Positions 34,086 through 42,368 of a stretch of 64,000 bases of DNA are shown here, in pieces (position 1 is the stretch's first letter; the number at the start of each line of letters is the position of its first letter). This DNA is from Geodermatophilus bullaregiensis (GTDB lineage Bacteria > Actinomycetota > Actinomycetes > Mycobacteriales > Geodermatophilaceae), in assembly GCF_016907675.1 (NCBI RefSeq), contig NZ_JAFBCJ010000001.1, forward strand, positions 2,108,001 through 2,172,000, given 5' to 3'. A program made the translations under genes and the position numbers. The notes beneath the pieces were generated by a model. That model did no database searches. It was not told the origin of the DNA and worked only from the letters and a program-made list of their open reading frames with translations.

Positions 34086-34123
34086 GTGGACGCACGTCCA
34101 CAACGATGTGTACGCTCGTCCAC
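34086..34123. promoter_or_regulatory. operator and -10 box for the Mac-domain/TetR genes
   Basis: GTGGACG-CA-CGTCCAC (34086-34101) is a perfect inverted repeat, and a third half-site CGTCCAC lies at 34117-34123. Between them TACGCT (34111-34116) fits a -10 box; transcription would begin at ATG 34124. The operator would therefore sit over the RNA polymerase site. The TetR gene just downstream is the natural binder. Confidence 0.62.
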
Positions 34124-34366
34124 ATGCTGTCGCAGCAGGTCACGGACGCCCGGACGATGCGCGAGCGGGTGCTCGCCGGGGACCCGTACGTCTTCGACGA
34201 CCCCGCGCTGGCCGAGGCCGACGCCGCGGCGCTCGACCTGGTGGCGTCGCACAACGCGACGACCACGCGGCAGGAGCCGCTGCGCCGTGCGCTGCTCGAG
34301 CGGCTGCTGGGCGCCATCGGGCAGCCGGCCGTCCGCGACGAGCCCGCCGCCGGCGAGGAGGCGTGA
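34124..34366 (+). CDS. stand-alone maltose acetyltransferase-type (Mac) domain, 80 aa
   Basis: An 80-residue protein that matches the Mac domain normally found at the N-terminus of sugar O-acetyltransferases: MRERVLAGDPYVFDDPALAE, then HNATT and ALLERLLGAIG, but with no left-handed helix catalytic domain after it. It ends 34 bp before the TetR start, and it appears leaderless from the -10 box at 34111. A free Mac domain may modulate another acetyltransferase. The match is to the whole known domain length, so it is not a truncation within the open frame. Confidence 0.7.
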   Translation: MLSQQVTDARTMRERVLAGDPYVFDDPALAEADAAALDLVASHNATTTRQEPLRRALLERLLGAIGQPAVRDEPAAGEEA

Positions 34367-34400
34367 GGGGGTCCCGCGCCGCGCGAGGCGGGACCCGGCC

Positions 34401-34997
34401 GTGAGCGCCGAGCCGGCCCCGGAGGCGTTCGGCGGCCAGGCTGCCGACGAGCCGGCGCGGCGGGCGCGCCGCTACGACCCCGACCGGCGCGAGCGGCTCA
34501 TCGCCACGGCGCTCGACGTGATCGCCGAGCACGGTGTCGCGGGCGCCACCCACCGCGCGATCGCCCGGTCCGCCGACGTGCCGCTGGGGTCGACGTCCTA
34601 CCACTTCGCCTCCATCGACGAGCTGCTGGCGGCGGCGTTCACCGTGCACGCCGAGCAGGTCGCCGGAGCGCTCGAGGAGCGGCTGCGTGCCGCGCCGGAC
34701 CCGGAGGCGGCGCTGGACGCGCTCGCCCGGCACCTGAGCGAGGACCTCCTGGGGGACGAGCGGACGCTGGTGCTGGCGGTGGAGCTCTACGTCGCCGCCG
34801 CCCGGCGCCCGGAGCTGCGCGCGGTCACCCAGGACTGGATGGTGCGCAGCCGGCGGGTGCTGGAGCTGCACTTCGACCCCGTGACCGCCCGCGAGCTCGA
34901 CGCCCTCGTCGAGGGGCTCGTCCTGCACCAGTTCCTGTCGACGGACCCGATGACGCCGGACCAGGTACGTCACGCCCTCCTCCGCATCACCCGCTGA
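34401..34997 (+). CDS. TetR-family transcriptional regulator
   Basis: A 198-residue repressor. The DNA-binding helix-turn-helix is at about residues 32-70 (LIATALDVIAEHGVAGATHRA then VPLGSTSYHFASIDELL). The C-terminal half is helical, with LALAVELYVAAARRPELR-like segments (TLVLAVELYVAAARRPELRA) for dimerisation and ligand binding. GTG 34401 follows GAGGCGGGAC. It lies between the Mac-domain gene and an MFS transporter gene, so it may control both and also its own operator at 34086-34123. Confidence 0.9.
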   Translation: MSAEPAPEAFGGQAADEPARRARRYDPDRRERLIATALDVIAEHGVAGATHRAIARSADVPLGSTSYHFASIDELLAAAFTVHAEQVAGALEERLRAAPDPEAALDALARHLSEDLLGDERTLVLAVELYVAAARRPELRAVTQDWMVRSRRVLELHFDPVTARELDALVEGLVLHQFLSTDPMTPDQVRHALLRITR

Positions 34998-35053
34998 CCC
35001 GCCCGCGCACGCCGTCCCGGCGGACCGCACCCCGAACGCCCCGGAGCCCCCCC

Positions 35054-36325
35054 ATGCCGCCCGTGCCACCTGCTGTCCTCGACCGGCACCTGCGCCGCGC
35101 ACGCGCCGCGGTGTCGGCGGTGTTCTTCGTCAACGCGGTGCTCTACGCCAACCTCGTGCCGCGCCTGCCGGACATCAAGGACCGGCTGGAGCTGAGCAAC
35201 ACCGCGCTCGGCAGCGCGATCGCCGCCATGCCGGTCGGAGCGCTCCTGGCCGGGCTGCTCGCGCCCGCGTTCATCCAGCGGCTGGGGTCGGCGAGGGTCG
35301 CCGCGCTCGGGCTGGTCGTGCTCGCCGTGGCCGTGGCCGGTGTGCCACTGGCCGGCACCTGGGTCGTCCTCGCCGTGGTCATGCTCGTCGTCGGCGCGCT
35401 GGACGCCGTCGTGGACGTCGCGCAGAACGCGCACGGGTTCCGGGTGCAGCGGGCCTACGGCCGCTCGATCGTCAACGCCTTCCACGGCGTCTGGAGCATC
35501 GGCGCGGTCGTCGGCGGGCTCCTCGGGTCCGCCGCGGCGGGGCTGGCGGTGCCGCTGGCCGTGCACCTCGGCGCGTCGGCTGCCGTCTTCGGCGTCGCTG
35601 CCCTCGTCGCGTACCGCTTCCTGCTCCGGGGGCCGGAGGACGCCGAGCGCACTCCGGCCGGCGCCGGCGGGGAGGCGTCCGCCGGCGGACGCCGACGCCT
35701 CGGCTCCCTGCCCGGCCACACCGTGCTGCTGCTCGCCGCGCTCGGCGCCCTGGCCGCGTGCGGCGCCTTCGTCGAGGACGCCGGCTCGTCCTGGGGCGCG
35801 CTCTACCTGCGCGGTGAGGTCGGTGCCGGTGCCGCCGTGGGCGGTCTCGCCTTCGTCGCCCTCCAGGTCGCGATGACCGCCGGCCGGCTCACCGGGGACC
35901 GGGTGGTGGACCGGTTCGGGCAGCGCCGCGTCGCGCGCCTCGGCGGCGCCGCGATCGCGCTCGGCATGGGCCTCGCCCTCGCGGTCCCGTCGGTCGGCAC
36001 CACCCTGGCCGGCTTCGCGCTGGCCGGGCTCGGCGTCGCGACCCTCGTCCCCGCGGTGATGCACACCGCCGACGAGCTGCCCGGACTGCCGCACGGCGTC
36101 GGCCTCACCGTCGTCAGCTGGTTGCTGCGCGTCGGGTTCCTCGTCTCCCCGGCCGTCGTCGGGCTGGTCGCGGACGCGGCGAGCCTGCGCGTGGCGCTGG
36201 TCAGCGTCGTGCTCGCCGGGCTCTGCGTCCTGCTGCTCGGACGGGTCCTCCTCAGCGCGCCTCCGCCGGCGCCCGAGGACAGCGCGGCCGCCATCCACCC
36301 GACGCCCCGGAGGACGACCCCGTGA
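35054..36325 (+). CDS. MFS transporter, 12 TM (YbjJ-like)
   Basis: A 423-residue membrane protein with about 12 helices and the segment FVNAVLYANLVPRLPDIKDR at the first helix, a hallmark of a fucose-permease/YbjJ-like branch. The second half begins with VLLLAALGALAACGAFVEDAGSSW. The substrate is unknown. It overlaps the following P-loop gene by GTGA, and follows the TetR gene, so it is likely under TetR control. ATG 35054 has CCGGAG upstream. Confidence 0.87.
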   Translation: MPPVPPAVLDRHLRRARAAVSAVFFVNAVLYANLVPRLPDIKDRLELSNTALGSAIAAMPVGALLAGLLAPAFIQRLGSARVAALGLVVLAVAVAGVPLAGTWVVLAVVMLVVGALDAVVDVAQNAHGFRVQRAYGRSIVNAFHGVWSIGAVVGGLLGSAAAGLAVPLAVHLGASAAVFGVAALVAYRFLLRGPEDAERTPAGAGGEASAGGRRRLGSLPGHTVLLLAALGALAACGAFVEDAGSSWGALYLRGEVGAGAAVGGLAFVALQVAMTAGRLTGDRVVDRFGQRRVARLGGAAIALGMGLALAVPSVGTTLAGFALAGLGVATLVPAVMHTADELPGLPHGVGLTVVSWLLRVGFLVSPAVVGLVADAASLRVALVSVVLAGLCVLLLGRVLLSAPPPAPEDSAAAIHPTPRRTTP

Positions 36326-37050
36326 CCCCGACGCTGCCCGCCGGCGAGCCGGAGGCCGGACCCTGGCGCCCCGTACCCGTGCCGGCACTGCTCGACCTGG
36401 TCCTCGCAGCGGCGGGCGACCCTCGCGGACGGCCCCGGATCGTCGCCGTCGACGGCCGCGGCGCCTCGGGCACGTCGACGCTCGCCGCCCGCCTGTCCGC
36501 ACTGGCCCCCGCGTCCGCGGTGGTGCACACCGACGACCTGGCCTGGCACGAGCCGCTGTTCGCCTGGGGCCACCTGCTGGCCGACGGCGTGCTCCGGCCG
36601 CTGCACGAGGGACGGGGGCTGTCCTACCGGCCACCGCAGTGGGACCGGCGCGGGCGCGACGGGGTCGTCGCCGTCCCCCCGGGGTCGGACCTCGTCATCG
36701 TCGAGGGGACCGGCGCGAGCCACCGCGAGCACGCGGACCTGGTCGACGCCACCGTCTGGGTGCAGTCGGACGCAGCGGAGGCGGAGCGGCGCGGCATCGC
36801 CCGCGACGTCGCCGACGGCGTGAACGGCGACCCCGAGCAGGCCGCCGCGTTCTGGCACGAGTGGATGCGCGAGGAGCTCCCCTTCCTCACCCGCCAGCGG
36901 CCGTGGCAGCGGGCCTGCGTCGTGGTCAACGGCACGCCCCGGAGGCGGCTCGGCAGCGACCACGTCGAGATCGCGCCCCCGCCGACCGGTGGCGGGGACG
37001 CGGCCGGACACGGCGTGCCGCGGGAGGTCGGCGACCCCGGCGCGCCGTGA
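36322..37050 (+). CDS. uridine-kinase-like P-loop protein with altered Walker A
   Basis: A 242-residue protein with the layout of uridine-kinase-like P-loop enzymes: IVAVDGRGASGTSTLAARL, then HTDDLAWHEPLF, RPPQWDRRGR and VIVEGTGASHRE. The Walker A normally reads GxxGxGK[ST]; here the lysine is Thr (GRGASGTST). That would weaken phosphate binding, so it may be a non-catalytic or differently bound protein, or the family uses another residue. GTG 36322 overlaps the transporter stop. The neighbouring transporter suggests a role with its substrate. Confidence 0.75.
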   Translation: MTPTLPAGEPEAGPWRPVPVPALLDLVLAAAGDPRGRPRIVAVDGRGASGTSTLAARLSALAPASAVVHTDDLAWHEPLFAWGHLLADGVLRPLHEGRGLSYRPPQWDRRGRDGVVAVPPGSDLVIVEGTGASHREHADLVDATVWVQSDAAEAERRGIARDVADGVNGDPEQAAAFWHEWMREELPFLTRQRPWQRACVVVNGTPRRRLGSDHVEIAPPPTGGGDAAGHGVPREVGDPGAP

Positions 37051-37063
37051 CACGATCCCGCAG

Positions 37064-37513
<450 letters not shown>

Positions 37514-37518
37514 TCGCC

Positions 37519-37929
37519 ATGGACCTCACCATCCACTCGACCTTCCTCCCGCAGGACGACCCCGACGCCGCTCTGGCCTTCTACCGCGACACCCTCGGCT
37601 TCGAGGTCCGCAACGACGTCGGCTCCGGCGGGATGCGCTGGATCACGGTCGGCCCTCCCGACCAGCCCGGCACCTCGATCGTGCTGCACCCGCCGGCCGT
37701 CGACCCCGGCATCACCGACGACGAGCGCCGCACCATCACCGAGATGATGGCCAAGGGCACCTACGCGATCCTCGTCCTGGCCACCAAGGACCTCGACGGG
37801 ACCTTCGAGCAGCTGCGGGCCGGCGGCGCCGAGGTCGTCCAGGAGCCGACCCAGCAGCCCTACGGGATCCGCGACTGCGCCGTCCGCGACCCCGCCGGCA
37901 ACCTGATCCGCATCAACGAGCTGCACTGA
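37519..37929 (+). CDS. VOC-superfamily protein next to AraC regulator
   Basis: A 136-residue VOC protein with DDPDAALAFYRDTLGFEVRN and the second half GTYAILVLATKDLDGTFEQL, CAVRDPAGNLIRINEL. ATG 37519 is preferred to GTG 37510 (which overlaps the AraC stop): TAGCGT at 37506-37511 is a good -10 box placing the first transcribed base at 37519, so the message is probably leaderless. It may be a detoxification enzyme for an aldehyde or a fosfomycin- or bleomycin-type compound; the substrate is not known. Confidence 0.87.
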   Translation: MDLTIHSTFLPQDDPDAALAFYRDTLGFEVRNDVGSGGMRWITVGPPDQPGTSIVLHPPAVDPGITDDERRTITEMMAKGTYAILVLATKDLDGTFEQLRAGGAEVVQEPTQQPYGIRDCAVRDPAGNLIRINELH

Positions 37930-37990
37930 ACCGTCCGGACCGGGGTCCTGCCCGACGCCGCCGGCGCCCGCCCCACCGGCGGGCGCTGCG

Positions 37991-38914
37991 TCAGTCGGCC
38001 GGGTCGGCCGGTCGCCCGGCGCGCGCCGAGACGACCTGCAGGAACGCGTGCAGTCCGCGGTGGCGGTCGGCGCGCCGCCAGACGAGGACGCTGCGGCTGG
38101 GCGGCAGGTCGCGGATGGGCAGGTAGACGACGTCGGGGTGCTGCAGCGTCGCCGCGAACGGCGCCAGCACCGGCTGGACGACGGTGCCGCCGGCGACGGC
38201 GAGCAGGAGCTCGGACTCGTGGCGGATGGGTGCACCGGCGCGGCGGACGGGTCGGCCGGACGGGGTCTGCCGGGGCGTCATCTCGTCGAGGAGCTCGGGC
38301 GGGGCCGCGACCGCGAGGTCGCCGATGGGGTGGTCGGCGAGGTCCTCGATCGAGACGTCGGGCCCGACGGCCAGCGGATGGGTGCGGCCGACGGCGAGGA
38401 GCCTCCGGTGCCGCGACAGGACCGGCCCGACGGCGAGGTCGGGCTGGTCGATGGGCAGCGAGGTGACCACGAGCTGCACGTCGCCACTCCGCAGCGGGCC
38501 GAAGCGGTCGGCGAAGGGCAGACCCACGAACTCGACGGTGCCGCGCGGATGGGCGACCTCGAAGGCGGCGACGACGTCGCGCAGGACCGGCGTGATCTGG
38601 GCAGCGCTGAGGATGCCGATGCGCACCGGCTCGTCGAGCTGCTCGCCGGTCTCCTGCGCTGCCCGCAGCACGTCCTCGAGGGCGGCCAGGGCGCGGCCGG
38701 CGTCCTCGCGGAACCGCACCCCCGCCGGGGTCAGGGCCACACGGCGGCTCGTGCGGGCCACCAGCTGGAGCCCCAGCTTCCGCTCGAGGTCGCGCAGGCT
38801 CTGGCTGATCCGGGACTGGGTCAGCGCCAGCCGGTCAGCGGTGCGCCCGAAGTGCAGCTCCTCGGCGAGCGCGAGGAACACCCGCAGTTCGCGCAGCTCG
38901 ACGTGGCGCCACAC
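37991..38914 (-). CDS. LysR-family transcriptional regulator
   Basis: A 307-residue regulator. The N-terminal winged helix is at residues 5-65 (ELRVFLALAEELHFGRTADRL then ALTQSRISQSLRDLERKLGLQL), followed by the effector-binding fold VRIGILSAAQITPVLRDVVAAF. It is transcribed away from the alpha/beta hydrolase gene at 39033, the usual arrangement for LysR control of a neighbour. The start GTG 38914 is the first in the family's frame; GTG lies close to the intergenic region and I see no strong ribosome site. Confidence 0.9.
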   Translation of the reverse strand: MWRHVELRELRVFLALAEELHFGRTADRLALTQSRISQSLRDLERKLGLQLVARTSRRVALTPAGVRFREDAGRALAALEDVLRAAQETGEQLDEPVRIGILSAAQITPVLRDVVAAFEVAHPRGTVEFVGLPFADRFGPLRSGDVQLVVTSLPIDQPDLAVGPVLSRHRRLLAVGRTHPLAVGPDVSIEDLADHPIGDLAVAAPPELLDEMTPRQTPSGRPVRRAGAPIRHESELLLAVAGGTVVQPVLAPFAATLQHPDVVYLPIRDLPPSRSVLVWRRADRHRGLHAFLQVVSARAGRPADPAD

Positions 38915-39032
38915 CGATGAACGCTACTACTCGCTGCCAGCGGTGGACGGCCGTTGATCGCCTCCGCCCGGCCACTCCAGGATCGGACGCGGGGCACCAC
39001 CCCGCTGAGGACGATCGGGAGGGGACGAGGCC

Positions 39033-39848
39033 ATGACGACCGAGTTCGTGGAGTCGACCGACGGCACGCGCATCGCACTCGAGCGGGTGGGCGCGGGACC
39101 GGTCCTGGTGCTGGTGGACGGGGCGGCCATGTACCGGGCGTTCGGCACGTCCCGGGCCCTGGCGCAGCGACTCGCGTCGTCGTTCACGGTCGTGGCCTAC
39201 GACCGCCGGGGCCGCGGCGAGAGCACCGACACCCCTCCCTGGGCCCTCGAGCGCGAGGTCGACGACCTCACCGCGGTGCTGGCTCACGCGACCGGCGACG
39301 CCGCCGGTCGACCGGCGGCCGTGCACACCCTGTCCTCGGGTGCGGTGCTGGCGCTGCACGCGGTGGCGGCCGGGGCGCCGATCCGGGCGCTGTCGATGTT
39401 CGAGCCGCCGCTCGACCTCGACGGCGACCCCACCGCCGACGCCGCGCAGATCGACGAGCTGGCGCAGCTGGTGCGCAGCGGACGGCGTCGCGAGGCGGTG
39501 CAGGCCTTCCACCGGGGCATCGGCATGCCGCCCGAGATGATCGCCGCGCAGCCGGAGACCGTGCTCGAGGTCCTCGACGGGATCGCCCCCACGCTGGTCT
39601 ACGACATGTCCCTGTCCCGCACGGGGGCGGTGTCCGAGGACCTCCTGGCCGCAGTTCGCGTGCCGGCGCAGGTGCTGTCCAGCGACACCGGCAGCGGCCC
39701 GCTGGGCGGCTGGGCGGCGCGGGTGGCCGCCGCCCTGCCGCACGGCGAGCACCGCACGCTGCCCGGCAGCTGGCACGGGGTGCCCGACGACGTCCTGGCC
39801 GAGGCGATCCGCGGCTTCGCGGCGCCGCTGCTCGCGTCGGCGCCGTGA
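39033..39848 (+). CDS. alpha/beta hydrolase
   Basis: A 271-residue hydrolase: VLVLVDGAAMYRAF with the oxyanion region, AYDRRGRGEST, nucleophile motif HTLSSGA (Ser), DTGSG with the Asp region and PGSWHG with the His. The nucleophile elbow has SxSxG-like form (TLSSG), so catalysis is plausible. The substrate is not evident. It has a divergent LysR regulator, which may control it. It ends before the defence island. Confidence 0.83.
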   Translation: MTTEFVESTDGTRIALERVGAGPVLVLVDGAAMYRAFGTSRALAQRLASSFTVVAYDRRGRGESTDTPPWALEREVDDLTAVLAHATGDAAGRPAAVHTLSSGAVLALHAVAAGAPIRALSMFEPPLDLDGDPTADAAQIDELAQLVRSGRRREAVQAFHRGIGMPPEMIAAQPETVLEVLDGIAPTLVYDMSLSRTGAVSEDLLAAVRVPAQVLSSDTGSGPLGGWAARVAAALPHGEHRTLPGSWHGVPDDVLAEAIRGFAAPLLASAP

Positions 39849-40133
39849 ACACCGCCATCGGGACCGAGGAAGCCGCACGACCAGGAGCGTGCTGGTCGGC
39901 TCGGTCCGCAGCTCCTGCGCAAGTGCTCGTCATCGATGTCCTGTCTCTCAAGCCCTCCCGTTCACCCCGACGCCCACCTCGCATGCGAGGCACCGTTGAT
40001 GTCGCGGTGACGGGGACGTGACGCCGTCTCGGGAGGCTGCTCGGAGTCCGGCCGTTGGAGGCAGTCGCGCGGACGACACCTCTCGGAGTCGGGTGACTCG
40101 GTGAGGAGCTCGCGTGGTCGCGGTCGCTGCGTT
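39849..40133. other. intergenic boundary of the defence island
   Basis: No gene is supported here. The stretch holds a perfect 14-bp palindrome CCTCGCATGCGAGG at 39977-39990 and a repeated CTCGGAGTC. It is the point where ordinary chromosome meets the CHAT/STAND island. Confidence 0.45.
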
Positions 40134-40163
40134 CCGACGCGCATCGCCGACGCGTCGCGTCGG
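40134..40163. promoter_or_regulatory. three-copy 8-bp motif upstream of the CHAT-SIR2 gene
   Basis: CCGACGCG occurs at 40134-40141 and 40147-40154 and as its inverse CGCGTCGG at 40156-40163; the last two form a 17-bp palindrome. It lies about 100 bp before the chosen start of the CHAT-SIR2 gene and could be an operator for its control. The GC-rich background makes chance more likely than it looks. Confidence 0.4.
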
Positions 40164-40265
40164 CTGCTACCCGCTGTCACGGACCATGAGTACTTCTGCG
40201 ACGACGGCTCGCGGAGGATGCTCGACGCGACCGCTGTTGGGCTCGTTGCGTCTCGGCAGGTGCGG

Positions 40266-42368
40266 ATGACCGTCCTCACGGGTTTGCGGAACGCAGCGGA
40301 CGAGTACGCCGACCTCGAGATCGGCCTCCACCGGCGCGACGCGGTGACCTGGACTGTCGAGCTCCGCTTCTCGTTGCCCCGCACCGACGCCGAGACGCAA
40401 TTGGGTGTGTCCGGGCCGCTGCTGGCGAAGATCAACCCGCACGAGCTCGACGCCCTCGAGGACGAGGAGGAGTACGGCCTGGCGCTCGGTTCCGGCCTCT
40501 TCGGCCACGGGGTGAGCACTGCCTTCCAGACGGCGGTCGCGACATCGCAGAGCCAGGGCGTGCGTCTGCGCGTGCGCCTGGTGATGGGCAGCAGCGCCAC
40601 CGCGCTGCACGGTGTCAGGTGGGAGACGCTGCGCAACCCCACGGACGGCTCGACCCTGCTGACGAACGAGAACGTGCTGTTCTCGCGATACCTGAGCAGC
40701 CAGGACTGGCGCCCCGTGGGAGTCCGGCCCCGGGCGGACCTGACGGCGCTCGCCGTGGTCGCAGGGCCCTCGGATCTCGGCTCGATCGACGCCGGACGCC
40801 CCCTGGCCCCCGTGCGCGTCGACGAGGAAGTCGCCCGTGCCAGGGAGGGGCTGGCCTCCTTGGAGCTGAGGACGCTTCCCGGGATTGCCGCTCCAACCGC
40901 CGAGAACATGCTCGGCCAGATCCGTCACGGGTACGACGTCCTCTATCTGGTCTGTCACGGCTACGTCGTCAACGACGAGCCGGTGCTGCTGCTCATCGAC
41001 GACCAAGGCAACACCGCCCCACTACTGGGCAGCGAGCTGATCAGCCGGTTGCGTGACCTACCTCGCCTGCCTCGCTTGGTGTTCCTGGCGTCCTGCCAAA
41101 GCGCCGGTGCGGGCGCGGACCGCCGCAGCGAGGATGCCGGCGTACTGGCCGCGCTGGGTCCCCGGCTGGCTGAGGTCGGCGTCCCCGCGGTGGTGGCGAT
41201 GCAGGGGAACATCTCCATGACGACCGCGGCCACCTTCACCAAGGCCTTCTTCCGGAGCCTGGATACGGATGGGCTCGTGGACCGCGCAACAGCAGTGGCC
41301 CGGGCAGCCGTGCGCGACCGGGCCGACTGGTGGGTGCCCACGCTGTTCATGCGACTGAAGAGCGGACGACTGTGGTACACGCCGGGCATCGCCCCCAGTG
41401 GTGAGCGGTTCGACAAGTGGCCCTCGCTAATCACCGACTTCAAGGTCGGGAAGTGCACCCCGATCATCGGCCCGGGAATCAGCGACGCGCTGCTCGGGAC
41501 CCGCCAGGAGATCGCCATGAATTGGGCCCGGAGCTACCGATTCCCCATGGCGCCCTACAACCGGGAGAGCCTTCCCCAGGTCGCGCAGTACCTGTCGATC
41601 AACCAGAACCGGCGCTTCCCCCGGCTGGAACTCGAGAACCACCTGCGACGGACCCTGGTGGAGCGATACCGGGACGACCTGCCGGCGGACCTGCTGGACG
41701 AGGACGCCCCGCTCGAGGACCTCATTGCGGCGGCCTGGGAGGCCCGCCATCAGCGCGAGGAGGTCGACCCCTACTCAGCGCTGGCCCAGCTGCCCGCACC
41801 GGTGTACGTCACGACCCAGCCCTCGCGCCTGCTGGCCAGGGCCTTACGCAACGCCGGCCGGGAACCGGAGGTGGAACTCTGTCGCTGGCACGAGGACACC
41901 GACTGGCCCGAGTCGGTGTTCGAGCGGGAGCCGGGATACCGGCCCACCCCGAATCGCCCGCTGATCTACCACTTGCTCGGAACGTTCGACGAACCCGAGT
42001 CCCTCGTGCTTACCGAGGACAACTATTTCGACTTCCTCATCGGCATCACCCGCAACCAGGACCTCGTGCCGAAGCCCGTGCGACGGCGGCTGTCGGACTC
42101 GGCCCTCATGTTCGTGGGGTTCCGCCTCGACGAGTGGGACTTCCGGGTCCTGTACCGCAGCCTGATGCGGTCGGAGGGGGGCCGGCGGCGCGACGAGTAC
42201 ACCCACGTGGCCGTCCAGATTGACCCCGAGGAGGGGACCACGATCGACGCGGGACGTGCCCGGAAGTACCTGGAGAACTACTTCAGCAGCGCCCGCGTCT
42301 CCCTGTACTGGGGCAGCACCGAACACTTCGTCAAGGAGTTGAATGACGCCTGGGGTGCCCGGAGATGA
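40266..42368 (+). CDS. CHAT-domain protease fused to a SIR2-like domain
   Basis: A 700-residue protein. The N-terminal 240-residue part leads into a CHAT (caspase-like) peptidase domain: the catalytic histidine is His231 in LVCHGYV and the cysteine Cys277 in ASCQSA, 46 residues apart, as in CHAT proteases. The C-terminal 300 residues resemble the SIR2-like NAD-binding/NADase domain of defence proteins: IIGPGIS near residue 398 (a variant of GAGIS), IYHLLGTFDEPESLVLTEDNY and LMFVGFRLDEWDFRVLY. The gene overlaps the STAND gene by ATGA. ATG 40266 is chosen because the region before it lacks coding character; the longer GTG 40101 frame is possible. It probably executes cell suicide or substrate cleavage on a signal from the STAND partner. 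Confidence 0.85.
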   Translation: MTVLTGLRNAADEYADLEIGLHRRDAVTWTVELRFSLPRTDAETQLGVSGPLLAKINPHELDALEDEEEYGLALGSGLFGHGVSTAFQTAVATSQSQGVRLRVRLVMGSSATALHGVRWETLRNPTDGSTLLTNENVLFSRYLSSQDWRPVGVRPRADLTALAVVAGPSDLGSIDAGRPLAPVRVDEEVARAREGLASLELRTLPGIAAPTAENMLGQIRHGYDVLYLVCHGYVVNDEPVLLLIDDQGNTAPLLGSELISRLRDLPRLPRLVFLASCQSAGAGADRRSEDAGVLAALGPRLAEVGVPAVVAMQGNISMTTAATFTKAFFRSLDTDGLVDRATAVARAAVRDRADWWVPTLFMRLKSGRLWYTPGIAPSGERFDKWPSLITDFKVGKCTPIIGPGISDALLGTRQEIAMNWARSYRFPMAPYNRESLPQVAQYLSINQNRRFPRLELENHLRRTLVERYRDDLPADLLDEDAPLEDLIAAAWEARHQREEVDPYSALAQLPAPVYVTTQPSRLLARALRNAGREPEVELCRWHEDTDWPESVFEREPGYRPTPNRPLIYHLLGTFDEPESLVLTEDNYFDFLIGITRNQDLVPKPVRRRLSDSALMFVGFRLDEWDFRVLYRSLMRSEGGRRRDEYTHVAVQIDPEEGTTIDAGRARKYLENYFSSARVSLYWGSTEHFVKELNDAWGARR

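Noticed and set aside
40101..40265. Extended N-terminus of the CHAT-SIR2 protein from GTG 40101
   Set aside because: The extra 55 codons look non-coding and contain the palindromic motif at 40134-40163; ATG 40266 was preferred, though this is not proven.
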